Of a stretch of DNA of 43,992 bases, positions 24,777 through 33,098 are shown in pieces. Numbering within the stretch: the first letter of the stretch is position 1; the number at the start of each line of letters is the position of its first letter. Under the pieces are notes generated by a model that saw nothing but the letters and a program-made list of their open reading frames with translations, searched no databases and was not told where the DNA came from. The translations under genes and the position numbers were made by a program. The DNA is from Muribaculaceae bacterium (lineage in GTDB: Bacteria; Bacteroidota; Bacteroidia; Bacteroidales; Muribaculaceae): assembly GCA_029070945.1 (NCBI GenBank), contig JAIEBK010000102.1, positions 1 to 43,992 of the forward strand, read 5' to 3'.

Positions 24777-25628
24777 TCAAAGTATCTTTCGGAAGCGCTC
24801 AGGTATCTCCACGACGATGACACGTCCGAGCATAGCCGGCTTATTCCATGAATAGAACGGCCGGATCCATGTCTGCATTTTTCTTGCTATTTTAGTACCT
24901 TTGTCGAAGTCCTGTGCCTCGTTGTTGGTCACAAGATGAATAGTGCGAGTACGTTTCTTGAAATGACGTGTTGACGTGCCTCCAATTCTGTCCGGATTCA
25001 TAAAGCGCTCACGCATACGCTTCATATCTATGCAACCGAAATGGAAAAGGTAAAGATCGGGACATATGTGGAAATTATGTCCTTTCACCCTGTGAAATCC
25101 CCTTCCCCACCTGACAGGTTTTGCAATAATAGAACCCTTTGTGTATCGCGTGTCAAGATATCCGAACCGTCTTTGTTCAAGAAATCCTTTATTCGCATCA
25201 ATTTCAGACTCTTTCTCCAGATGCTGCCCTATATCGACACCTAAAGGAGAAATAGTGTAATTGATTTCCTGTTCGGACAGGTATTCTCTCAGACTTTTTC
25301 CAAGCTTTGGATCCACTGCTATGAATTCATCGCAATCAACTCCTATCACAAGATCGTAGCCATCGTTTTCCATAAGCTGGGCTGCCTTGTCACTAAGCAA
25401 CCCGAGACGCATACGTTCCCCCTCCACAATCTTGTTTGACAGTCGACTGTGGATATATGTATGGGTGCCTTCACAGAAATCAGGAACCTTCTGGTCTTCT
25501 CCGTCAAAAAGGATATAAAGGTTTTCGCGGCCGAGTTCCCTTCCGTAGTAGTCTACCCACTTGCGGAGAAAGAAATCATCGTCGCGGACCATCGTGATGG
25601 CAGCTATCTTTTTCAATTTTGAATTCAT
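24777..25628 (-). CDS. glycosyltransferase family 2-like protein (Glyco_tranf_2_4)
   Basis: Glycosyltransferase of about 283 residues. From the chosen ATG (25628) it begins MNSKLKKIAAITMVRDDDFF and runs through LRKWVDYYGRELGRENLYIL, the opening of the Glyco_tranf_2_4 (PF13704) family. The metal site is in LVIGVDCDEFIAVDP. A frame open 18 codons further upstream is rejected because those codons lie in heptad-repeat sequence. RYTKGSIIAKPVRWGRGFHR and a FHFGCID segment follow. It is the first gene of the glycan cluster, 95 bp after the lpd stop, with no terminator and no clear promoter in the gap. Donor and acceptor are unknown. Confidence 0.85.
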   Translation of the reverse strand: MNSKLKKIAAITMVRDDDFFLRKWVDYYGRELGRENLYILFDGEDQKVPDFCEGTHTYIHSRLSNKIVEGERMRLGLLSDKAAQLMENDGYDLVIGVDCDEFIAVDPKLGKSLREYLSEQEINYTISPLGVDIGQHLEKESEIDANKGFLEQRRFGYLDTRYTKGSIIAKPVRWGRGFHRVKGHNFHICPDLYLFHFGCIDMKRMRERFMNPDRIGGTSTRHFKKRTRTIHLVTNNEAQDFDKGTKIARKMQTWIRPFYSWNKPAMLGRVIVVEIPERFRKIL

Positions 25629-25633
25629 AACTT

Positions 25634-25692
25634 CATTAATGCATAATTGCCTACGGCCAAGCTTACGCAAGTCATAATGCATAATTCATAAT
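25634..25692. repeat. GCATAAT/TCATAAT heptad arrays before the GT2 gene
   Basis: CATTAAT and GCATAAT (25634-25647), a 24-bp core, then TCATAAT, GCATAAT, TCATAAT (25672-25692), all in the same orientation. The left end lies 6 bp from the GT2 start codon. The units are the same as at 17569-17612 and 29934-30032. Confidence 0.72.
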
Positions 25693-25723
25693 CGGATCCT
25701 CGGAACTCGATATGAAGATATTT

Positions 25724-27070
25724 TCAGGCGTTGTGACAAGCGTTGAGTATTACCTCAGAGACAGTGGGATGACCGAAGATAATGTTCTCAATGCCTTCAA
25801 CAGTCATATCTGCGTTCATCAAATCAGCACACTGCTGGGCAAGATCTGCAGCCCCGACCCCCATGATATGGGCTCCAATCAGCTTTCCATCCTCTTTTCG
25901 GAAGATAAGTTTGCACAGACCGTCCGGTTCGCCCATAGCAAGAGCCTTGCCATTCGCACGGAAAAAACTCTGACCCTTGCGTATCTCAATCCCTTTAACC
26001 TTGCATGCCTCTTCAGTAAGACCGACCATACCACATTCCGGCACCACGAATACCGCACTTGGAATTATCTCAAAGTTTATCCTGTCTTCTTTTCCGTCGA
26101 TTGCATTCAGAGCATGAATGCCCTGGAAGGTGGCCACATGAGCCAGCATCATACGTGCGTTTACATCTCCGATAGCGTAAATGTGTGGCATATTGGTACG
26201 CATCCAGTCGTCGACGACAATCCCTTTTGCAGAGTATTCAACTCCAGCGGCCTCAAGATTGAGGCCATCTACACGAGGAGCACGGCCGACAGCCATCAGA
26301 AGGTCAGAACTGATTACGCTTTCCTCCTTTCCCTTGAGATCATATGTGACAACAATCTCATAGTCTTCGTTCTGTTCTATTTTCTTCGCAGCCGCTCCGG
26401 TAATGATCTTGATTCCTTTCTTGTTCAGGGTCTGCTTGAGTCGTTTTGCTATGTCTGAATCAAACGGCGGAAGAATCTGCTTCATATATTCGATCACCGT
26501 GACCTTCGAGCCAAATGAGGCGAATATGTTGGCAAATTCCATACCTATCACCCCTCCGCCAATGATAGTGAGGGATTCAGGTATATAATCTATGTCAAGA
26601 ATCTTAGTGGAATCCATCACACATTCAAGGTCATGACCCTCGATGGGAAGCGAACGAGACACAGAGCCGGTAGCTATTATGAAGTAGTCCGCCTTATAGT
26701 CGATGCCATCGGCTGTTACAGTGTGGGCGTCCTTGAATGACGCCACGGCGTTGATGACATTAACTTTCGCCGACTTGAGCATTGCATCTATACCTGAACG
26801 CAGAGTATCCACGACCTCCTTCTTACGCTCGACCACCTTATTGTAGTCGAGCGTGAAGGAAAAGTCATCCATACCGAATTTGTCAGCCTCCTTGAAGGAT
26901 GCGATCATCTCTGCATTTCGACAAAGACATTTAGTGGGAATACACCCTTCGTTAAGACATGTGCCGCCGAGACGGTCACCGTTGAAAAGGGTTACCTCAT
27001 GTCCTCTCTTAGCTGCTTCAAGAGCTGTCTCGTATCCGCCGGGCCCGGCGCCGATAATGATGATCTTCAT
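25724..27070 (-). CDS. lpdA: dihydrolipoyl dehydrogenase (glycine cleavage L-protein)
   Basis: Cytosolic FAD flavoprotein of 448 residues that re-oxidises dihydrolipoyl groups with NAD+. The FAD-binding GAGPGGYETALEAAKRG opens the protein. The redox disulfide is C38/C43 in GGTCLNEGCIPTK. A second Rossmann motif for NAD is in IGGGVIGMEFANIFASFGSK, the FAD phosphate motif is in IYAIGDVNA, and the C-terminal catalytic His-Glu pair is in FGHPTVSEVI. It is last in the gcvT-H-PA-PB order, so it very likely serves the glycine cleavage complex, though it could also serve a 2-oxoacid dehydrogenase. The gap to gcvPB (64 bp) contains an imperfect hairpin. Confidence 0.94.
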   Translation of the reverse strand: MKIIIIGAGPGGYETALEAAKRGHEVTLFNGDRLGGTCLNEGCIPTKCLCRNAEMIASFKEADKFGMDDFSFTLDYNKVVERKKEVVDTLRSGIDAMLKSAKVNVINAVASFKDAHTVTADGIDYKADYFIIATGSVSRSLPIEGHDLECVMDSTKILDIDYIPESLTIIGGGVIGMEFANIFASFGSKVTVIEYMKQILPPFDSDIAKRLKQTLNKKGIKIITGAAAKKIEQNEDYEIVVTYDLKGKEESVISSDLLMAVGRAPRVDGLNLEAAGVEYSAKGIVVDDWMRTNMPHIYAIGDVNARMMLAHVATFQGIHALNAIDGKEDRINFEIIPSAVFVVPECGMVGLTEEACKVKGIEIRKGQSFFRANGKALAMGEPDGLCKLIFRKEDGKLIGAHIMGVGAADLAQQCADLMNADMTVEGIENIIFGHPTVSEVILNACHNA

Positions 27071-27086
27071 GTTGTATTAAGTTATC

Positions 27087-27119
27087 ATCGTTGTCGACGT
27101 TTCCGCCGTTGTCAACGAT
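27087..27119 (-). other. hairpin between gcvPB and lpdA
   Basis: ATCGTTG and CAACGAT (27087-27093 and 27113-27119) can pair, with further partial matches inside. It has no T run, so it is more likely an mRNA processing or stability element than a terminator, or it is incidental. Confidence 0.3.
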
Positions 27120-27134
27120 ATGGATTACAAATTC

Positions 27135-28604
27135 TTATTTATCAGATTCTTTAAGAGCCTTATAATTCAGAACAGGATTCTTAGCGGCAGTCGTCTCGTC
27201 GAGCTTGCGAACGATGGTGGTCAGCGGCGCATTCCTGACCTCGTCAGGAGTCTCACGGGCTTCCTTCGCTACCTTGTGCATGACATCAATAAATTCATCA
27301 AGCGTCTCAAGACTTTCAGTCTCAGTAGGCTCGATCATCATTGACTCATGGAAAAGAAGCGGGAAGTAGATTGTCGGTGCATGGAAGCCATAATCGAGAA
27401 GACGCTTTGCCACATTAAGCGTGGTCACGCCTGTGGATTTATCCTTGAGACCGTCGAATACAAACTCATGCTTGCATGCTCCCTCGATAGGAAGGAGATA
27501 GTCGTCTTTTAGGCTTTCCTTTATGTAGTTGGCATTGAGGGTCGCCATAGGGCCTACTTCCTTGATTCCCTCCTTGCCAAGACTTAATATATAGGCATAA
27601 GCCTTCATCATCACACCGAAATTTCCGAAGAACGTAGACACGCTTCCAAGAGCCTCGTCGCCGTTCTCTACATAGAATTTTCCGTCCTTTCCTTTCTTGA
27701 CGTGTGGATTCGGGAGGAACCTGACAAGATGCTCGGCTACGCCGACAGGGCCACTTCCGGGACCTCCGCCGCCATGAGGGGTGGAGAAGGTCTTATGAAG
27801 GTTGATGTGCATGATGTCAAAGCCCATGTCGCCCGGACGAACCTTACCGAGAAGCGGATTGAAGTTCGCACCGTCATAATACAGAAGGCCTCCTGCATCA
27901 TGAACGAGTTTTGCAATCTCAACAATCTCGGTCTCGAACATGCCGAGAGTGTTGGGATTGGTCATCATTATGCCGGCTATCTCGTCATTGAGAAGAGGTT
28001 TCAGGTCTTCAATGTCGATCGATCCGTTGGGACGGCTCTTGACTTCCACGACTTCAAGGCCTGCCACCATTGCGGATGCAGGATTTGTGCCGTGAGCCGA
28101 GTCCGGAACAATGATCTTGGTACGCTTATGATCACCGCGTGCCATGTGATAGCTGCGCATCACCATCAATCCGGTGAGCTCTCCGTGAGCACCGGCATAA
28201 GGATTGAGTGTGAACTCAGCGAATCCGGCGAGATTGGCCAAAGCGTTCTGAAGGTTCCAATACAGCTCGAGAGCACCCTGTGCTGTGGATGCGTCCTGCA
28301 GCGGATGAAGAGAAGCGAACTGCGGCATTCCCGCCACTTCCTCGTTGATTTTCGGATTATACTTCATGGTGCAGCTTCCGAGCGGATAAAAACCCGTGTC
28401 GACACCAAAGTTCTTATTGGATAGATTAGTGTAATGACGCACTACATCAAGTTCCGAAACCTCCGGAAGTTCAAGGGGAGTCTTACGGAGTAGATCTGAA
28501 GGAATTTCTTTTTCTCCGTCTGTATTGAAACCGTTTTTGGGTAATTCGTAACCTACGCGACCTGGACGTGAGAGTTCAAATATCAGTTTGTCGTAGTATT
28601 TCAT
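27135..28604 (-). CDS. gcvPB: glycine dehydrogenase (decarboxylating) subunit 2
   Basis: Second subunit of the two-part P-protein, 489 residues, which decarboxylates glycine and passes the aminomethyl group to lipoyl-GcvH. The PLP lysine is K271 in [19 protein letters not shown]. Other family blocks are [14 protein letters not shown], the [20 protein letters not shown] region, [13 protein letters not shown] and LYYDGANFN. It starts 4 bp after the gcvPA stop, as expected for an obligate heteromer. Bacteroides-type genomes usually carry one fused gcvP of about 950 residues, so the split form is notable here. Confidence 0.96.
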   Translation of the reverse strand: MKYYDKLIFELSRPGRVGYELPKNGFNTDGEKEIPSDLLRKTPLELPEVSELDVVRHYTNLSNKNFGVDTGFYPLGSCTMKYNPKINEEVAGMPQFASLHPLQDASTAQGALELYWNLQNALANLAGFAEFTLNPYAGAHGELTGLMVMRSYHMARGDHKRTKIIVPDSAHGTNPASAMVAGLEVVEVKSRPNGSIDIEDLKPLLNDEIAGIMMTNPNTLGMFETEIVEIAKLVHDAGGLLYYDGANFNPLLGKVRPGDMGFDIMHINLHKTFSTPHGGGGPGSGPVGVAEHLVRFLPNPHVKKGKDGKFYVENGDEALGSVSTFFGNFGVMMKAYAYILSLGKEGIKEVGPMATLNANYIKESLKDDYLLPIEGACKHEFVFDGLKDKSTGVTTLNVAKRLLDYGFHAPTIYFPLLFHESMMIEPTETESLETLDEFIDVMHKVAKEARETPDEVRNAPLTTIVRKLDETTAAKNPVLNYKALKESDK

Positions 28605-28608
28605 CTTC

Positions 28609-29928
28609 TTAAGCCTCCAGCATTAAAGTTACAAATTCATCGATTTCTTCCTTGGTCCTTTTTTCTGTAACAGCGAACTCAACAAGACCATTGCCTAAGT
28701 CGATACCTCCCATAAAACCCTTTGAAGCGAGATATTCGTTGACCTTCTTTATGTCAAGATCAGTACGTAGCGTGAATTCTTTTAAGAACGGTTTGTCAAA
28801 CGCTTTCCGGAACTTACCTGTAGCGAGAAGCTTCTCATAAAGATAATGAGCGCCGTCACAACTCAGCCTGTTGACTTCCTCAAGTCCTTTCTGACCCATG
28901 AGTGCGACATATACAGTCGCATAAAGGGCCATAAGGCTCTGGTTGGAGCATATGTTGGATGTAGCCTTCTCGCGACGTATATGCTGTTCACGAGCCTGCA
29001 GGGTAAGAACGAAAGCCCGCTTGCCGTCGGCATCCTTTGTGGCGCCTACCACGCGACCCGGCATCTTGCGAAGCTGACCTTTGGAACATGCCATAAATCC
29101 GAGATACGGACCACCGAACTGCATCGGCATTCCGAGTGTCTGACCATCGCCGCAGGCAATGTCTGCCCCCCACTCCGCAGGTGTGCGGAGAACAGCGAGA
29201 GCAGATGGATCGCACGTCATGGTGAGAAGTGCCTTCACTGCATGTACTTTTTCGGCAACACCTGTGAAATCCTCAATAATACCATATTTGTTCGGACAAG
29301 GCACTATGATTCCGGCAACATCACCGGCTTCGAGATCCTTATAAAGTATCTCGAGATCTGTCACTCCGTCTTTCTCAGGTATTACAGAGAGCTCAATCCC
29401 GTGGAACTTGGTATAGGTCTTCACAACTTCTGTCACTTTCGGAGAAACAGTGGCAGAAATCAGAACTTTATTTTTCTTCTTTGCAGAAGCGACCATCATC
29501 ATGGCAGCCTCCGCTGTCGCTGTAGCACCATCGTACATAGACGCATTGCTTGCCTCAAGACCGGTAAGCTCACAGATCATGCTCTGATACTCGAAAATGT
29601 ACTGGAGGGTACCCTGCGAGATCTCGGGCTGATAGGGAGTATAGGCGGTATAGAACTCACTGCGTGCAAGCAAATGACTGATCACAGAAGGGGAATAATG
29701 GTCGTATGACCCACCTCCGGCAAAAACCGTCAGAGTGCTGTTCTTTTTCCCGAGTTCGCTGAAATGCTTACGCAGTTCCACTTCCGACATGGCGGACGGG
29801 ATATCGTATTCTCCCTTAAAGACCACATCTTCCGGAATATCGGAGAAAAGCTCGTCGGTAGAGTTCACTCCGATTCTGTCAAGCATCACCTTGATGTCTT
29901 CCTCGGTGTGCGGAATATATCTGTTCAT
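28609..29928 (-). CDS. gcvPA: glycine dehydrogenase (decarboxylating) subunit 1
   Basis: First P-protein subunit, about 439 residues. I take the ATG at 29928, giving [20 protein letters not shown], the standard family start; ten more codons are open upstream but they come from the GCATAAT repeat. Family blocks are [70 protein letters not shown] and [20 protein letters not shown]. It has no PLP lysine, as expected for the alpha subunit. It pairs with GcvPB. The upstream gap to gcvH is occupied by a symmetric repeat element. Confidence 0.95.
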   Translation of the reverse strand: MNRYIPHTEEDIKVMLDRIGVNSTDELFSDIPEDVVFKGEYDIPSAMSEVELRKHFSELGKKNSTLTVFAGGGSYDHYSPSVISHLLARSEFYTAYTPYQPEISQGTLQYIFEYQSMICELTGLEASNASMYDGATATAEAAMMMVASAKKKNKVLISATVSPKVTEVVKTYTKFHGIELSVIPEKDGVTDLEILYKDLEAGDVAGIIVPCPNKYGIIEDFTGVAEKVHAVKALLTMTCDPSALAVLRTPAEWGADIACGDGQTLGMPMQFGGPYLGFMACSKGQLRKMPGRVVGATKDADGKRAFVLTLQAREQHIRREKATSNICSNQSLMALYATVYVALMGQKGLEEVNRLSCDGAHYLYEKLLATGKFRKAFDKPFLKEFTLRTDLDIKKVNEYLASKGFMGGIDLGNGLVEFAVTEKRTKEEIDEFVTLMLEA

Positions 29929-29933
29929 TCTTT

Positions 29934-30032
29934 TCTTAATGCATAATTCATAATTCATAATGCATAATTAAAGCCGCGTGCTATCAGTAGCTTTGGAATT
30001 ATGCATCATGCACTATGAATTGTGAATTCATC
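29934..30032. repeat. symmetric heptad-array element between gcvH and gcvPA
   Basis: Left arm: TCTTAAT, GCATAAT, TCATAAT, TCATAAT, GCATAAT (29934-29968). Core of 29 bp holding an inner AAAGC/GCTTT pair. Right arm in the opposite orientation: ATTATGC, ATCATGC, ACTATGA, ATTGTGA, ATTCATC (29998-30032). The arms can fold into a long hairpin in the mRNA. It reaches to within 6 bp of the gcvPA start codon and fills nearly the whole gap. Confidence 0.78.
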
Positions 30033-30035
30033 AAA

Positions 30036-30413
30036 TCAATCTTCGCAGATTTTAGCGTAAGCCTCGGCATCGAGAAGAGATTCAACTTCTGAAGAATCGG
30101 AAACCTTCACTTTCATGATCCAGTTTTCAAACGCGTCCTGGTTGATGAGACCCGGTTCGTCTTCAAGGGCCTCGTTGATCTCCACCACTTCTCCGCTTAC
30201 AGGCGAATAGAGGTCGGAAGCCGCCTTTACAGATTCAACAGCACCGAATTCCTCACCTGCGGTGACCTCGTCGCCTACTTCAGGCATGTCAACATATACG
30301 ATGTCGCCGAGGGCATGCTGAGCGTAGTCAGTGATTCCGATTGTCGCAATGTCGCCGTCAAGGCTGACCCATTCATGGGATTCCGCATAGCGGAGGTTGT
30401 CTTTGATTGTCAT
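30036..30413 (-). CDS. gcvH: glycine cleavage system H protein
   Basis: Lipoyl carrier of the glycine cleavage complex, 125 residues, a normal length. The lipoylated lysine is K63 in GAVESVKAASDLYSPVSGEV, set in the typical beta-barrel. YAESHEWVSLDGDIATIGIT is the standard N-terminal block and NEALEDEPGLINQDAFENWI the C-terminal one. It shuttles the aminomethyl group between GcvPA/PB, GcvT and Lpd. It is second in the operon, 75 bp after the gcvT stop. Confidence 0.97.
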   Translation of the reverse strand: MTIKDNLRYAESHEWVSLDGDIATIGITDYAQHALGDIVYVDMPEVGDEVTAGEEFGAVESVKAASDLYSPVSGEVVEINEALEDEPGLINQDAFENWIMKVKVSDSSEVESLLDAEAYAKICED

Positions 30414-30488
30414 ATTTTTATTTGATTTTAAGTTTTTTCTTGTAGGGATATTTAAGGGCTTTAAAGTCTTTAAGGTGTGAAAGTAACT

Positions 30489-31583
30489 TTATTTCTTGTA
30501 GTTCTTGTCGTAGAAACGTTTCTTGACAACCTTTCCGGGGAAGGTCTTCTTACGGATACGCACTTCGACCTCGGTGCCGAGTTTGTCGAAAGGTTTCTGG
30601 ATCATTGCCATAGCGACAGATTTACCGGTAGAAATGGAACGATAGCCTGTAGTGATCTCTCCTACCACCTCTCCATTGACCTCTACCGGATATCCGTGAC
30701 GGGGAATAGCGTTTCCTTCAAGTTCTATGCCTACGATACGGCGTTTTACTCCTTCAGCCTTCTGCAGTGCGAGGGCTTCCTTACCTATGAATTCCTCTTT
30801 GTCGAGTTTTACAAACATCGAGAGACTTGCCTCGATAGGTGTTATGTCAGCTGCAAGTTCGTCGCCATAGAGCGGAAGACCAACCTCGAAACGGAGGGTA
30901 TCGCGGCAACCGAGACCGCACGGCTGAACTCCGGCATCCATCAATTTGTCCCAGAGGCGCACAGTGAAGTCATGTGAGCCGTAAACTTCGAATCCGTCCT
31001 CACCGGTGTAGCCTGTGCGACTAATTATGACATCTTCTCCGTCAAGGTGATATGTCTTGAAGTTATAGAAAGCTATTTCTTCGAGTGGAAGGCCGAGAAT
31101 TTTGGAAAGCACCTCTTCCGCTTTGGGACCCTGCACGGCGAGTTCACCGTAATAAGGGCTTTCATCGGAGATGTTTACGTCAAAGCCTTCGGCGTTGTCG
31201 AAAATCCACTTCACATCCTTATCGATGTTTGCGGCATTGATCACGAGGAAATACTCGTTGTCGTTAACCTTATAGACGAGCAGGTCATCGACGGTTCCGC
31301 CGTTTTCATAGCACATCATACCGTAGAAAATCTGTCCGTCGGGAGCCCCCGTCACATCATTTACAAAAATGTGCTGTACATATTTGTAGGCATCGGGGCC
31401 GGAGATGCGGACCTCACCCATATGGCTTACGTCGAAAACACCCACTTCATTCCTCACCGCGTTATGCTCGGTTGTGATGTCCTTATACTGAATAGGCATG
31501 TCAAAACCGCCGAAGGGCGACATTAATGCCCCAAGTTTCACATGGCGGTCGTGAAGGCATGTTTTCACGAGATTTTCTTCCAT
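30489..31583 (-). CDS. gcvT: aminomethyltransferase (glycine cleavage T-protein)
   Basis: T-protein of 364 residues that releases ammonia and makes 5,10-methylene-tetrahydrofolate. The start is canonical (TCLHDRHVKLGALMSPFGGF, then DMPIQYKDITTEHNAVRNEVGVFD). SHMGEVRISGPDAYKYVQ, RTGYTGEDGFEVYG and CRDTLRFEVGLPLYGDELA form the folate-binding core, and the C-terminal barrel has GYRSISTGKSVAMAMI. It is first in the operon, with a good promoter at 31677-31708 and a leader of about 85 nt. I looked for a glycine riboswitch in the leader and found no convincing one. Confidence 0.97.
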   Translation of the reverse strand: MEENLVKTCLHDRHVKLGALMSPFGGFDMPIQYKDITTEHNAVRNEVGVFDVSHMGEVRISGPDAYKYVQHIFVNDVTGAPDGQIFYGMMCYENGGTVDDLLVYKVNDNEYFLVINAANIDKDVKWIFDNAEGFDVNISDESPYYGELAVQGPKAEEVLSKILGLPLEEIAFYNFKTYHLDGEDVIISRTGYTGEDGFEVYGSHDFTVRLWDKLMDAGVQPCGLGCRDTLRFEVGLPLYGDELAADITPIEASLSMFVKLDKEEFIGKEALALQKAEGVKRRIVGIELEGNAIPRHGYPVEVNGEVVGEITTGYRSISTGKSVAMAMIQKPFDKLGTEVEVRIRKKTFPGKVVKKRFYDKNYKK

Positions 31584-31676
31584 TGTTTTCTTATATTAAG
31601 TTATATTGTCTATAAATAAGCGAGTATATCTTGCAAAATGCGAATGCATGGCGACCGATGCTTTCACTTCATTTTT

Positions 31677-31708
31677 CAAAATTAACAAATTGAATTAAAT
31701 CCCGCAAA
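31677..31708 (-). promoter_or_regulatory. Bacteroidetes-type promoter of the gcv operon
   Basis: On the minus strand, TTTG (31705-31708), a 20-bp spacer and TAATTTTG (31677-31684) match the consensus exactly. Transcription would start near 31670. A palindrome AAATTTTT-CGT-AAAAATTT (31706-31724) overlaps the -33 box and could be an operator. Confidence 0.75.
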
Positions 31709-31805
31709 TTTTTCGTAAAAATTTTTCATCAGGCTATGAAGAGAAAAGAGTCACTGTTTAGAAGAAAAAATCTTTTCAGAAGAGGATGATTTGCGGAATA
31801 ATGAT

Positions 31806-31813
31806 TAATTTTG
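31806..31813 (+). promoter_or_regulatory. -7 box before the LolC/E-like gene
   Basis: TAATTTTG, 30 bp upstream of the ATG at 31844. A TTTG at 31790-31793 is too close (12 bp) to be the standard -33 box, so only the -7 element is supported. Confidence 0.4.
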
Positions 31814-31843
31814 CAGATAATTTGATTTAAACTCGATATTCGC

Positions 31844-33079
31844 ATGAACTACGCATTATATCTCGGTCGTCGTCTGGCTTTAGGCAGCCAGGGCAGGAAA
31901 GCAAGTCCCGGAGTAAAGGTAGCGACCGCAGCCATTGCTCTTTCTGTCGCGGTCATGATCGCATCAATCGCGATCGTATTGGGATTTAAAAGAGAGATCA
32001 CCGATAAAGTGCTTGGCTTCACATCACATATAGTCATGACTGTCAGTCCCAATGAGGGAGACCATGTCATTACGCTCACTCCTACTCTCAAAAAACTCCT
32101 TGACTCCCAGGAAGCCATAAAAGACTATTCACTGCAGATATCTCTCCCGACTATCCTTAAGACCCCCAATGACTTCAAAGGGATTTTTCTTAAGACACTT
32201 GAGGATAAAGCTACCAAAGAATTTTTGAGAAGCAATCTTATTTCAGGACGAATCCCTGATTATTCAAATGACTCAACCCGGCTTGATGTGGTTATTTCAA
32301 GAATGGCTGCCGCTCAGATGGGGCTTAATCAGGATGACAAAGTAGACTGTTTTTTTATCAATGAAGATGTAAAGGTAAGACGTCTCAGAATAGCCGGAAT
32401 ATTTGATTCTCATTTTGATGCATATGATGATCTTATGGTATATGGCAGCCGAGGACTGGCGGAGACATTCAGTGGACTGAATTCCAATCAAGGATCAAGC
32501 ATTCTTATTACAATAAAGGATTTCAACAATCTTGATCAAGAGACTGCGGAACTCCAGAATAGTCTTAATTCCGCTACCGCAGAAGGGTTAATATATAAGA
32601 ATTATACACTTGAGAACGCACATGTGCAGGGTGCGAGCTATTTCCACTGGCTTTCAATGCTTGATACAAACGTGATCGTCGTTCTCACACTCATGATGAT
32701 AGTCGGATGTGTGACGCTTGTCAGCGGTATGCTCACCATTATACTTGACAAAAAGCGCTTTATAGGACTTATAAAGGCACTCGGTGCACCAGGCAATAAA
32801 GTGCGTCAAGTGTTTATTTATCTTGCTCTCAGGGTGGCAATAGTCGGAATGATAATCGGCAACGCATTCATAATCATTCTTCTTTTAATACAGGACAATC
32901 TGCATATTTTCAAGCTTGATGCTACGAGTTACTACATAGACTTCGTTCCTGTGGAAATGGACTGGGCTGCTTTCTCTCTTCTTAACTTTGGAGTTATCAT
33001 AATAATATACCTGACACTGATCTTCCCAAGCCGAATAATTTCGAAGATCTCTCCTGCGGAAACAATGCGCAGCGAATGA
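31844..33079 (+). CDS. FtsX-like ABC permease, LolC/LolE type
   Basis: Inner-membrane permease of 411 residues. A first transmembrane helix lies at about residues 25-45 (VATAAIALSVAVMIASIAIV), followed by a large periplasmic MacB/FtsX-type domain (about 50-270) and three C-terminal helices (about 275-405). These include VIVVLTLMMIVGCVTLVSGM with the IGLIKALGAPGNKVRQVF segment, the family's cytosolic coupling loop. LolC/E proteins pull outer-membrane lipoproteins from the inner membrane and need a LolD ATPase, which is not encoded here. It ends 19 bp before the start chosen for the MFS gene, so the two are probably co-transcribed. Confidence 0.88.
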   Translation: MNYALYLGRRLALGSQGRKASPGVKVATAAIALSVAVMIASIAIVLGFKREITDKVLGFTSHIVMTVSPNEGDHVITLTPTLKKLLDSQEAIKDYSLQISLPTILKTPNDFKGIFLKTLEDKATKEFLRSNLISGRIPDYSNDSTRLDVVISRMAAAQMGLNQDDKVDCFFINEDVKVRRLRIAGIFDSHFDAYDDLMVYGSRGLAETFSGLNSNQGSSILITIKDFNNLDQETAELQNSLNSATAEGLIYKNYTLENAHVQGASYFHWLSMLDTNVIVVLTLMMIVGCVTLVSGMLTIILDKKRFIGLIKALGAPGNKVRQVFIYLALRVAIVGMIIGNAFIIILLLIQDNLHIFKLDATSYYIDFVPVEMDWAAFSLLNFGVIIIIYLTLIFPSRIISKISPAETMRSE

Positions 33080-33098
33080 TATGCAGGAGGAAAATATT

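Noticed and set aside
27702-29709. Long plus-strand frames (240 and 287 codons) opposite gcvPB and gcvPA
   Set aside because: Shadows of highly conserved genes; translations are Cys/His-rich and without family features.
31584-31676. Glycine riboswitch in the gcvT leader
   Set aside because: The leader is only about 85 nt and I could not find the conserved paired regions of one or two glycine aptamers.
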